Part shown: positions 7,119 to 14,258 of the stretch, one piece after another
How positions within the stretch are numbered: position 1 is the first letter of the stretch
Layout: every line of letters begins with the position of its first letter
From: an uncultured Bacilli bacterium
GTDB lineage: Bacteria; Bacillota_I; Bacilli_A; RF39; UBA660
NCBI GenBank assembly: GCA_947629285.1
Contig: CANRDA010000007.1
Coordinates: 1-19,559, forward strand
Direction: 5' to 3'
Length of the DNA stretch: 19,559 nucleotides
Notes under the pieces: model-generated
What the model saw: the letters and a program-made list of their open reading frames with translations, nothing else
The model's database searches: none
Told to the model about the DNA's origin: nothing
Program-made: the position numbers and the translations under genes

Positions 7119-8231
7119 ATGCGAAAAATAAATATTGTTATTTTTTCATCTGGTATAAGTGAAAAATCAGGTACACTAGATAAATTTCTTAAAGGGTTAA
7201 CTAAAAAAGGATATAATTGTTTTTGTTGGAGGGATTTATTTAATGATGCTAATAACAAAGATAATATTGCTTTACTTCCAATGTTAATAAAAAAAATTCC
7301 AACTTTCGATTTTGCAGTATTGATATGTGAAGGACATGATACAACAACTATTTTTAGAAATAACGAACATATTTTAGTGTCATCAATGAGGGACAATGTA
7401 CTGTTTGAAATAGGTTTATGCTCTATGGCTTTAGGCTTATCACGTGTTATATTGCTTACAGATAGCAAAGTTCATATGCCAGATGATTTAGTTGGAATAA
7501 ACGGAGACTTAGCTTTAAAAAATATTACATTCAGTAATAATGCAATAGTAAAGGCAATAGAAGATGTAGATAATCATATTTTGAATAATAAAAATAATTA
7601 TAATTATCAAACTGTCATAGAAGATATAGATAATTATATAAATAACAATAAAAAATATATTTCTCCTGTTGTTATTGGAGCAGCCACATCAATTGCAATT
7701 GGGTATGCTAATAATTTTATAGTTCGTCTTTTAGAACACATATTAGACGGTTTTATTTCGCAAAATGAAACATTGGTATTTAAAAAGGAGAATATCTTTT
7801 TGCACATTATTATTCCTGAAATTTATGATGATAATACTATCAAAAGAGCTAATGAAATGCAAAATAAGCTAAAAAGTGGGATTATTAAAACAGCAAGACA
7901 TAGAGAACTAAATTTTAATTATAAAATAGATAATGGTAATCTACACATATATGACTATCCAACATCATTAGTTACATCTTATAGTACCGCTAAAATGATT
8001 TTGAATATAGATGCTGATGATGGAGAAGATTATTTTGCTGAAGAAAGATTTAATTCTAAAGAACTTGACTTGTTTATTGTGACTTTAAAAAATATATTAC
8101 AAGAAGATTATATAAATCAAACTATTCAACTATATTATCCAGATGCTACTTGCGAATATAAAAAACAAATGGTAGAAAACATATGTTATATATTAGAAAA
8201 CAACTTTACGATAGAACAAATAAATTATTGA
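7119..8231 (+). CDS. cap12: TIR-STING fusion protein, CBASS-type NADase effector (Cap12-like)
   Basis: 370 residues, start ATG 7119 behind AGGAGGG (7108-7114). Residues 3-135 are a TIR-like domain of the Cap12/Pycsar-effector type: KINIVIFSSG, then FDFAVLICEG (63-72), then SMRDNVLFEIGL (89-100) with the predicted catalytic E97, and LPDDL-like MPDDLVGING. A helical linker leads to a prokaryotic STING domain (about 182-335): SIAIGYANNFI (191-201), LHIIIPE (228-234), R262, IYDYPTSLVTS (277-287, the conserved Asp-x-Pro-Thr stretch of the ligand lid) and a Glu-rich C-terminal helix. In known TIR-STING proteins a cyclic dinucleotide (c-di-GMP in the studied cases) drives filament formation and NAD+ destruction, killing the infected cell. 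No CD-NTase is adjacent, so the ligand source is unknown. The domain call is by recognised motifs, not a search. The cap12 symbol refers to the family. Confidence 0.85.
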   Translation: MRKINIVIFSSGISEKSGTLDKFLKGLTKKGYNCFCWRDLFNDANNKDNIALLPMLIKKIPTFDFAVLICEGHDTTTIFRNNEHILVSSMRDNVLFEIGLCSMALGLSRVILLTDSKVHMPDDLVGINGDLALKNITFSNNAIVKAIEDVDNHILNNKNNYNYQTVIEDIDNYINNNKKYISPVVIGAATSIAIGYANNFIVRLLEHILDGFISQNETLVFKKENIFLHIIIPEIYDDNTIKRANEMQNKLKSGIIKTARHRELNFNYKIDNGNLHIYDYPTSLVTSYSTAKMILNIDADDGEDYFAEERFNSKELDLFIVTLKNILQEDYINQTIQLYYPDATCEYKKQMVENICYILENNFTIEQINY

Positions 8232-8244
8232 AAGAAGGATTGTT

Positions 8245-10086
8245 ATGAATTATATTTATTTGGTTATAGCTTTTATAGTATTAGTACTAACATTTATTTT
8301 AGTTAAATTATTCTTTAAAAATTTTAGACATTCAATTTCTATATGTCTTATAGGATTGTTAGTGACTATATTTATTTTAGTTTTTCCATTTATAAATGGT
8401 GCGAATTTATTATCAAAAATTGTAACAACTATTGTATATTCTATTCAGACAATAACATTTAGTCAAGATTTGAGTGTAGTTAACGGTATTACAATAACAT
8501 ATTTTTATGAGTGGATATATATGTTTATTATTTATATAATATTTTTATTAATTCCTATTATAACTACTACATTTTTACTTTCATTAATTGATGGCGTAGT
8601 ATCTAAAGTTCGTTTATTTTTATCTAATAATAAAGTGTACGTTTTTTCTGATATAAATGAAAGAACTATTACACTTGCATCTAAATTAGATAAAAAAAAT
8701 TCAACATTTATATTTATAAAAGATAAAAACAATGAAATTGATAATGAATTAATAGATAAGATAAAACTTATAAGTGGAATAATGCTTTCAGATGATATAG
8801 AAAATATAAAATTGAGGAATTTAGAAAAAAGAGAACTTGAATTTTATATATTTTCTCATAATACTGACAAAAATTTAAAGCAAGCAATACAAATTACTAA
8901 TAAATATAAAAATAATACTAATATAATTAAAGTGTTTGTTTTAACAGAAGACATAGTAGATAGTGTTATACTTGATTCTGTGGATAAAGGGAATATTCAA
9001 CTTGAAGTAGTAAATGAAAGTGAAAGATTAGTATATCAGTTATTAAATAATACTCCAATTTATTTGGAATCATTAAATAAAAAAATATCAGTTTTAATAT
9101 TATCAGATGACATAATTGGATTAGATTTTATTAAAGCAATCACTTGGTGTGGACAATTAATTGACTATAGTTTATGTATTAATATACTAGGAGAAAATGC
9201 AGATAAAATAAAAGAATATATAAGTGTTAATTTCCCTGAATTGTTAAAAAATTATAATTATAATTTTATTTCATATAATCTTTATAGTTCCAAAGCTTTT
9301 GAAGAGTTAAATAAAATAAATGATATTAATTATGTAATAATTGCTAATAAAGATGATAGACTAAATATTGAATATGGTTTATTTTTAAGGAAATACTTTA
9401 TAAATCGTGATACACAAAATTATAAACGATTTCCTATAATAAATTTAATGGTTAAAAATAATTTAATTGCTAAACAAGTCGATGATTTAAAAAATGAAAA
9501 AAATAACTTATATAATTTAAATACATTTGGAAGTATAAAAAATATATACTATGATAACAATATTATTGATTCCAAATTAGAAACTTTAACTAAAAATGTG
9601 CATTTATCATATGATATTACAAACGATTCATTAGATATTAAACTAAAAAGATTTTATGAAAAAGAATATTATATAAATTCATCTCGTGCTATGGCATTAC
9701 ATTTGAATTACAAGTTATATACAATCTTAAAAGATGAATATTCAAATGATGAAAAGAAAAACATATCATTATTTAAAGAAAAAATAAAAGACAAAAATAT
9801 TTTTGATAAACTTGTTAAAAATGAGCATGATAGATGGGTAGCCTATATGAGAGTTAATGGATATAGTAGTATTGATGCAACTAAAGTTTCAAAGTATAAG
9901 GAGTATACAAATAGTCATGTACACTATTTAGCGAAATTACACCCATGTATTGTACCATTTGAAGAGTTAGAAAAAGTTGGAAAGATAATAAAAAAAGAAG
10001 ATGTTATTACTTCTGATGGAGATATTATAAAAAAAATGGTAGACATCATGTATAGTACTGAGGATGAACTAAAAAATAAAAAGTAA
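8245..10086 (+). CDS. Membrane protein with TrkA-like Rossmann domains and a C-terminal RyR domain
   Basis: 613 residues, start ATG 8245 with AGAAGGA (8233-8239), 13 nt after TIR-STING. Hydrophobic segments lie at about 4-23, 31-50 and 90-115, with a weaker amphipathic, pore-like stretch at 56-75. A first Rossmann-like domain (about 129-260) starts KVYVFSDINERTITLASKL, as in TrkA-N/RCK gating domains of potassium channels. A second (about 279-430) starts KISVLILSDDIIGLDFIK. Residues about 475-603 hold a RyR domain: SSRAMALHLNYKL, then KNEHDRWVAYMRVNGY (525-540, the Glu-His-x-Arg-Trp core), then LHPCIVPFEEL (565-575). I read it as a ligand-gated channel or membrane-damaging effector. The RyR part could bind a nucleotide or ADP-ribose-type signal, which is inference. 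A role as sensor or as second effector is equally possible. Confidence 0.75.
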   Translation: MNYIYLVIAFIVLVLTFILVKLFFKNFRHSISICLIGLLVTIFILVFPFINGANLLSKIVTTIVYSIQTITFSQDLSVVNGITITYFYEWIYMFIIYIIFLLIPIITTTFLLSLIDGVVSKVRLFLSNNKVYVFSDINERTITLASKLDKKNSTFIFIKDKNNEIDNELIDKIKLISGIMLSDDIENIKLRNLEKRELEFYIFSHNTDKNLKQAIQITNKYKNNTNIIKVFVLTEDIVDSVILDSVDKGNIQLEVVNESERLVYQLLNNTPIYLESLNKKISVLILSDDIIGLDFIKAITWCGQLIDYSLCINILGENADKIKEYISVNFPELLKNYNYNFISYNLYSSKAFEELNKINDINYVIIANKDDRLNIEYGLFLRKYFINRDTQNYKRFPIINLMVKNNLIAKQVDDLKNEKNNLYNLNTFGSIKNIYYDNNIIDSKLETLTKNVHLSYDITNDSLDIKLKRFYEKEYYINSSRAMALHLNYKLYTILKDEYSNDEKKNISLFKEKIKDKNIFDKLVKNEHDRWVAYMRVNGYSSIDATKVSKYKEYTNSHVHYLAKLHPCIVPFEELEKVGKIIKKEDVITSDGDIIKKMVDIMYSTEDELKNKK

Positions 10087-10356
10087 TTAAATTTAGAGGC
10101 AATTAATATAAAAATACCATAAGTTTTACATGATGTAAATGACCACATATAAGTGTGGATATAGAAGAGTTTACCTTTTAAGAGGTAAAGCAATTTATTA
10201 TATTTGGAAACTGTTGGGTACTGTTTAATAATTAAAGAATTTAAGTATGAAGATTATTCATCACTACGATACTATAAAAAAAGAAGTAATGTTATTCGCA
10301 CTAGACTTCGCAGTAAAACTTATATAAATTATAAAAATTATTAAATTGTTATATTA
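10087..10356. other. Gene-free stretch with tandem palindromes and an unrecognised reading-frame remnant
   Basis: No intact gene is seen between the RyR gene and the terminator at 10357. Three small inverted repeats follow each other: TTTACAT/ATGTAAA (10125-10139), CCACA/TGTGG (10143-10158) and TTTACCT/AGGTAAA (10170-10189). From about 10187 to 10345 one frame stays open for some 50 codons without a start, ending RSNVIRTRLRSKTYINYKNY before TAA at about 10343-10345. I cannot assign it to a family; it may be a decayed gene end or chance. Confidence 0.4.
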
Positions 10357-10411
10357 AAATTACAGAAATTAATTTTTTTAATCAAAAATTTTATATTTCT
10401 GTAATTTTTTT
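10357..10411 (+). terminator. Terminator at the end of the RyR operon region
   Basis: A perfect 13-bp stem (10357-10369 with 10395-10407) carries the core TTACAGAAAT/ATTTCTGTAA, with a 25-nt AT-rich loop that can pair further within itself, and ends in seven T. It separates the defence operon from the DUF1016 gene. Confidence 0.7.
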
Positions 10412-10481
10412 CGCTAAAAATAATAGAAACTGCTTTTTGACTTTATATATAAAGAATAGTAATTTATATTTGGTGAGAAAT

Positions 10482-11387
10482 ATGAATTATTATAAGGAAA
10501 TAAAACAAGAATTATTAAATAATGAAATATATAAAAAAGTTAAAGATTATTCTAAAAATAGAAGTGATTTAATGACATATTTTAATGTAGGTAAATTACT
10601 TGTGAATGCACAAGGTGGTGAGAAAAGAGCTAAGTATGGAGATAGTTTAATTAAGGAATATTCTTTAAAATTAACTAAAGAGGTAGATAAGAAATATGGC
10701 GAAAGAAATTTAAGAAATATGAGACAATTTTACTTAATGTTTAAAGAAGAGATTTGGCAACCACTGGATGCCAAATTGACATGGTCTCATTATTTAATAT
10801 TGATGCCTTTAAAAAATCGAAACAAAATAAGATATTATATAAATCAAGTTACAAACTATAACTTAAGTAAAAGGGAATTGCTATATAAAATAAAAAATAA
10901 GGAATATGAAAGACTAGACGATAAGACTAAGAATAAACTAATTACAAAAGAAAAGCCTAAAGTAAATGATTTCATAAAAAATCCAATTATAATTAAAAAC
11001 ACTTTAGATTATAAAGATATATCAGAGCAAGTCTTAAAGAGATTAATACTAGAAGATATACCTAACTTTTTAAAAGAATTAGGAGATGGCTTTAGTTTTA
11101 TAAAAGATGAATATAAGATAAAAATAGGAGATAGATATAATTATATAGATTTACTTTTATTTAATTATATTTATAACTGTTTTGTAGTAATAGAGTTAAA
11201 AGTAACAGAATTTAAGTCAGAACACATCGGTCAGATAAAAAAATATATGAATTATATAGATAAAAATTTAAAAAATGAAATTCAGGAAAATACTATAGGA
11301 ATAATAATATGTAAGAAGAATAACTATTTTGTACTAGAATATGTAAGTGATGATAGGGTATTTGAAACTGAGTATAAAGTTGTTTGA
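10482..11387 (+). CDS. YhcG/DUF1016 family PD-(D/E)XK nuclease
   Basis: ATG 10482 is chosen because GGTGAG (10472-10477) precedes it; a TTG at 10437 lies further up without a site. The product has 301 residues. N-terminal DUF1016 helical domain (about 25-145): VGKLLVNAQGG, KRAKYGDSLIKEYS, RNLRNMRQFY (76-84) and LTWSHYLILMPL (99-110). C-terminal nuclease domain (about 165-298): D223 in YNYIDLLLF, E238 and K240 in VVIELK, and Q251 in GQIKKYMNYID, the PD-(D/E)XK pattern with its trailing Gln. The family is common in bacterial mobile and defence regions. Its substrate is not firmly known; a nuclease acting on branched or foreign DNA is the usual inference. A damaged paralogue follows directly. 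Confidence 0.88.
   Translation: MNYYKEIKQELLNNEIYKKVKDYSKNRSDLMTYFNVGKLLVNAQGGEKRAKYGDSLIKEYSLKLTKEVDKKYGERNLRNMRQFYLMFKEEIWQPLDAKLTWSHYLILMPLKNRNKIRYYINQVTNYNLSKRELLYKIKNKEYERLDDKTKNKLITKEKPKVNDFIKNPIIIKNTLDYKDISEQVLKRLILEDIPNFLKELGDGFSFIKDEYKIKIGDRYNYIDLLLFNYIYNCFVVIELKVTEFKSEHIGQIKKYMNYIDKNLKNEIQENTIGIIICKKNNYFVLEYVSDDRVFETEYKVV
10509..10673 (+). repeat. Direct repeat, copy A (in intact DUF1016 gene)
   Basis: 165 bp, about 98% identical to 11440-11604. The repeat covers the first third of the DUF1016 domain and marks a recent duplication or gene conversion. Confidence 0.9.
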
Positions 11388-11423
11388 TTGGTTAAAAAAA
11401 ATATGTTAAAAACGAAGTTGAAA

Positions 11424-11870
11424 TATGTATAAAATATAAGAATTATTAAATAATGAAATATATAAAAAAATTAAAGATTATTCTAAAAATAGAAGTGATT
11501 TAATAACATATTTTAATGTAGGTAAATTACTTGTGGATGCACAAGGTGGTGAGAAAAGAGCTAAGTATGGAGATAGTTTAATTAAGGAATATTCTTTAAA
11601 ATTAAGCAAAGAAATTGATAAAAAATATAGTTATAGAACACTATTTAGAATGAAACAGTTTTACATTTTGTTTAGCAATGAAAAAGTGTCGACACTGTCG
11701 ACACAATTAACATGGTCTCACTATGTAGAATTATTAAAATTTGATGATATAAATAAAATAAACTATTATATTAAAATTACAGAAGAACAAAATCTTGGGA
11801 TAAGAGAACTTAGAAAAAAAATAAAAAATAAGGAATAGGAAAGATATAATAAAGAAATACAAAAATAAAG
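11424..11870 (+). pseudogene. Decayed, mosaic second copy of the YhcG/DUF1016 gene
   Basis: Bases 11440-11604 match 10509-10673 of the intact gene with only three differences in 165. The counterpart of the start region is broken: ATG 11424 is followed after three codons by TAA, the downstream frame is shifted, and the next in-frame Met of the intact copy (ATG) is ATA here. After 11604 the sequence leaves the neighbour and follows another DUF1016 version (SYRTLFRMKQFYILF, then STQLTWSHYVELL, then NLGIRELRKKIKNKE). It ends in TAG where the intact gene has TAT (Tyr). The nuclease domain is absent; 11839-11870 is faint remnant sequence. GTG 11533 could open 101 codons but has no good ribosome binding site. 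Confidence 0.8.
11440..11604 (+). repeat. Direct repeat, copy B (in DUF1016 pseudogene)
   Basis: Second copy of the 165-bp repeat. Identity stops sharply at 11604 although the protein homology continues, which indicates a recombination boundary inside the gene. Confidence 0.9.
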
Positions 11871-11873
11871 TAA

Positions 11874-11902
11874 TTGACAAAACTAAAAAAATGTAATATA
11901 TT
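11874..11902 (+). promoter_or_regulatory. Promoter of the ABC-F leader
   Basis: A perfect -35 TTGACA (11874-11879) and -10 TATATT (11897-11902) are separated by 17 bp. RNA would start near 11909, just before the leader-peptide ribosome binding site AGAGGAAGTGAT (11908-11919). Confidence 0.8.
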
Positions 11903-11924
11903 ACTATTAGAGGAAGTGATACTA

Positions 11925-11984
11925 ATGAAAAATTATGTAGGTAAAAAAATCATGTATACAAATAGTGTCACACCCACATCCTAA
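11925..11984 (+). CDS. 19-residue leader peptide of the ABC-F attenuator
   Basis: ATG 11925 to TAA 11984 encodes MKNYVGKKIMYTNSVTPTS, behind a strong ribosome binding site. It is too short for a conventional gene and has the position expected of a regulatory leader: its last five codons and stop (11968-11984) are the first arm of the attenuator. A ribosome held early on this frame by an antibiotic would leave that arm free; one reaching the stop would cover it. Confidence 0.75.
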   Translation: MKNYVGKKIMYTNSVTPTS

Positions 11985-12073
11985 ATAAAAAAAATTAAGA
12001 TGTAGGTGTGAGTTTTAATCGTGCCTACATCTGTATTTATGCAAACTATACAGGTGTACTGTATAGTTTTTTT
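11968..12073 (+). promoter_or_regulatory. Ribosome-controlled transcription attenuator upstream of ABC-F
   Basis: Successive complementary arms can be read directly. 1:2 pairs 11968-11984 with 11995-12011 (15 of 17 pairs, two C-A mismatches). 2:3 pairs AGATGTAGG (11998-12006) with CCTACATCT (12024-12032), 9 perfect pairs. 3:4 pairs TACATCTGTAT (12026-12036) with ATACAGGTGTA (12048-12058), 11 pairs with one G-U. 4:5 is the terminator at 12043-12073. Each pairing excludes the next. Predicted logic: a ribosome at the leader stop covers arm 1, so 2:3 and the terminator form (OFF); a ribosome stalled early lets 1:2 form, freeing arm 3 to pair with 4 and break the terminator (ON). Confidence 0.75.
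12043..12073 (+). terminator. Intrinsic terminator of the attenuator
   Basis: AAACTATACAG (12043-12053) pairs perfectly with CTGTATAGTTT (12059-12069) around a 5-nt loop, followed by a T run to 12073. It ends only 16 nt before the ABC-F start codon, so it must be passed for expression. Confidence 0.9.
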
Positions 12074-12089
12074 GATGGGATGTGATAAT

Positions 12090-13688
12090 ATGATAGATAT
12101 AAATTTAAGTAAAGTGTGTAAATCATACGGATTTGATAAAGTTTTAAATAATATAGATTTAACAGTTAATAAAAATGAAAAAGTAGCCTTAATTGGCTCA
12201 AACGGAAGTGGAAAAAGTACAATTTTAAAACTTATTGTAGGCATAGAAAATGTAAATAGTGGGGATATATCAATTAGAAAAGGTGCAAGTATTGGATATT
12301 TAAGTCAAATACCGATATATGAGGATAAAAGTGTAAGAGAATATATTTATGATACATTTAAAGATTTATTAAATTTAAAAGAAAAATTAGATAATCTTGA
12401 GAAAAATCTTAGTAGTGATATAAAAGTTATTAATAAATATACAAAAGTTCAAGAGGAATTTATAAGACTTGGAGGATATGAATTTGAAACAAAGATAAGT
12501 AAGATTTTATCAGCTTTTAACATAACAGATGAAATGTTAAATAGAAATTTTAATACATTATCAGGTGGAGAAAAAACGATATGTTCCTTGATAAGATTAC
12601 TTTTAATAGAACCAGATATATTACTTTTAGATGAGCCAACTAATCATTTAGATATTAAAAGAATTGAATGGCTAGAAAATTATCTAAAAAGTTATAAAGG
12701 TACAGTTGTATTAATCTCACACGATAGATACTTCTTAGATAAAATAGTAAATAAAATATTTTTACTTACAAAAAGAGGTATAGAAGTATACTTTGGAAAT
12801 TATTCATATTTTATAAATGAAAATGAAAATAGAATTATGCTTGAGTTTAAAAAATATAAAGACCAACAAAAGATAATAGAGGCTATGAAAAAATCTATAA
12901 AAAGATTACAAGAATATGGAAAGTTATGTGGTCCTAGTGGTGGGGAAATATTCTTTAGAAGAGCAGCAAGCATAAAAAAGAGATTAGAAAGATTAGAAAA
13001 AGTTGATAAACCAGAACAAAAATATAATATAAATATAGATTTTAATACAGATTTTAGAACGGGTAAAGAGGTTTTAAATATAGATAATTTAGATTTGTCT
13101 TTTGATACAAAGGAATTATTGGTTGATGCTAGTTTAAACCTTCTTTATAAAGAAAAAGCATGTCTCGTTGGAGATAATGGAACTGGGAAATCCACTTTAA
13201 TTAAAGAGATATTAAAAGGTAATGATAAGATAAAACTTGGAACTAATATTGTTATTGGATATATACCTCAAGAAATAGAATTTGATGACGATAACTTAAG
13301 TATAATAGAGGAAGCTAGAAAATATTTTGTCGGAACTATAGAAAACTTAAGAGCAGCTCTTTTTAAATTCCTTTTTACAGGAGAAAATGTATATAAAAAA
13401 ATTAAATTTTTATCAGGAGGAGAAAAAGTTAGACTAAAACTGTTTTGTTTAACTCAAGATAAATGTAATTTTCTTATACTAGATGAACCAACTAATCATA
13501 TTGACATAGATACACGCGAAATACTTGAAAATGCATTAATTAATTTTAATGGAACAATACTTTTTGTATCACATGATAGATATTTTATAAATAAGGTAGC
13601 AACACATATAATAGAGATTAAAGATAAAAAACTAAAAAAATATATAGGAGGATACGATGAGTATAGAAATTACAAATATAAAAACTAA
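12090..13688 (+). CDS. ABC-F ribosomal protection protein (antibiotic-resistance type)
   Basis: ATG 12090 is chosen behind GGGATGTGAT (12077-12086); a GTG at 12021 would translate through the terminator hairpin. The product has 532 residues and no membrane segments. ABC domain 1 (about 1-240): Walker A GSNGSGKST (36-44), signature LSGGE (157-161), Walker B with D181 and E182, and SHDRYF. The interdomain linker (about 245-320) has two long charged helices around EYGKLCGPSGGEIFFRRAASI, the loop that reaches the peptidyl-transferase centre and sets antibiotic specificity. ABC domain 2 (about 325-525): Walker A GDNGTGKST (361-369), LSGGE (441-445), DEPTNHID (465-472). Such proteins displace lincosamides, pleuromutilins, streptogramin A or related drugs from ribosomes. 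The attenuator supports a resistance role; the drug class cannot be read from sequence. Confidence 0.9.
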   Translation: MIDINLSKVCKSYGFDKVLNNIDLTVNKNEKVALIGSNGSGKSTILKLIVGIENVNSGDISIRKGASIGYLSQIPIYEDKSVREYIYDTFKDLLNLKEKLDNLEKNLSSDIKVINKYTKVQEEFIRLGGYEFETKISKILSAFNITDEMLNRNFNTLSGGEKTICSLIRLLLIEPDILLLDEPTNHLDIKRIEWLENYLKSYKGTVVLISHDRYFLDKIVNKIFLLTKRGIEVYFGNYSYFINENENRIMLEFKKYKDQQKIIEAMKKSIKRLQEYGKLCGPSGGEIFFRRAASIKKRLERLEKVDKPEQKYNINIDFNTDFRTGKEVLNIDNLDLSFDTKELLVDASLNLLYKEKACLVGDNGTGKSTLIKEILKGNDKIKLGTNIVIGYIPQEIEFDDDNLSIIEEARKYFVGTIENLRAALFKFLFTGENVYKKIKFLSGGEKVRLKLFCLTQDKCNFLILDEPTNHIDIDTREILENALINFNGTILFVSHDRYFINKVATHIIEIKDKKLKKYIGGYDEYRNYKYKN

Positions 13689-14211
13689 AGAAGATGTTCT
13701 TGAGTATATGAAAAGAAACATAAAATATGGTTGGATTGATATAAATGGTGATAAGCATATAAATACTATGAAAGATTTTAGAAGACTTTATAAAACCAGC
13801 AGTGTAGAAGATACTATAAAAAATAAACTAGGTACTTGTATTGAACAAGTCTCACTTATGAAGTATCTTTGTGATATTGCTAATATTAAATCAAAAATGT
13901 ATTCTACTAGAATATATGAAAGAGATGACTATGATAACTTAGAAGAGGAAGAGCACATGCACTGCTTTTTACTAGTTTTTGAGGATAATAAGGTTTATCA
14001 TTTAGAACACCCTAATTTTAATAGAATTGGTATATATGAATATTCTAATGAAGAAGAGGCTATAAAGACAATTAATGATTATTATGAGAAATTAAGTAAT
14101 GGAGTATCAAGACCAGTTACAGAATATACTTATGTACCAGTTGGAATATCTTTTAAAGAATTTAATGCTTATTTGAATAATTTAGAAAGTATTATAAATA
14201 AAGAGAAATAG
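13657..14211 (+). CDS. Transglutaminase-like (papain-fold) domain protein
   Basis: This 184-residue protein starts at ATG 13657 inside the end of the ABC-F gene (32-nt overlap). Its AGGAGG site (13646-13651) lies within the ABC-F codons, so the two are probably translationally coupled. A transglutaminase-like core is suggested by KNKLGTCIEQVSLMKYLC (55-72) with candidate nucleophile C61, EEHMHCFLLV (98-107) with candidate H102, and VYHLEHPN (113-120) supplying the acidic or polar third residue. There is no signal peptide, so it is cytoplasmic. The family includes proteases and amidases, and the substrate here is unknown. The overlap with ABC-F suggests shared control by the attenuator. Confidence 0.7.
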   Translation: MSIEITNIKTKEDVLEYMKRNIKYGWIDINGDKHINTMKDFRRLYKTSSVEDTIKNKLGTCIEQVSLMKYLCDIANIKSKMYSTRIYERDDYDNLEEEEHMHCFLLVFEDNKVYHLEHPNFNRIGIYEYSNEEEAIKTINDYYEKLSNGVSRPVTEYTYVPVGISFKEFNAYLNNLESIINKEK

Positions 14212-14232
14212 TATAAATTTTCTTTGAAAGTA

Positions 14233-14241
14233 TGATATACT
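14233..14241 (+). promoter_or_regulatory. Extended -10 promoter of the MazG-like gene
   Basis: TG-A-TATACT matches the extended -10 form. A clear -35 is not seen. The ribosome binding site AGGTGAT follows at 14248-14254. Confidence 0.4.
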
Positions 14242-14258
14242 ATAGGTAGGTGATAAAA

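Noticed and set aside
7115..7468. Open frame on the minus strand opposite the TIR domain (and similar antisense frames elsewhere)
   Set aside because: It mirrors a conserved plus-strand coding region, lacks a ribosome binding site and shows no recognisable domain.
10437..10481. TTG start for the YhcG/DUF1016 gene
   Set aside because: No ribosome binding site precedes it. GGTGAG sits just before ATG 10482, where family homology begins.
11533..11838. A functional 101-residue DUF1016 protein from GTG 11533
   Set aside because: It begins in the middle of the conserved domain, has no ribosome binding site, and the upstream and downstream parts carry clear disabling changes, so it is treated as part of a pseudogene.
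12021..12089. GTG start at 12021 extending the ABC-F protein by 23 residues
   Set aside because: The extension would be translated from within the attenuator and terminator hairpins and has no ribosome binding site. ATG 12090 is correctly placed behind GGGATGTGAT.
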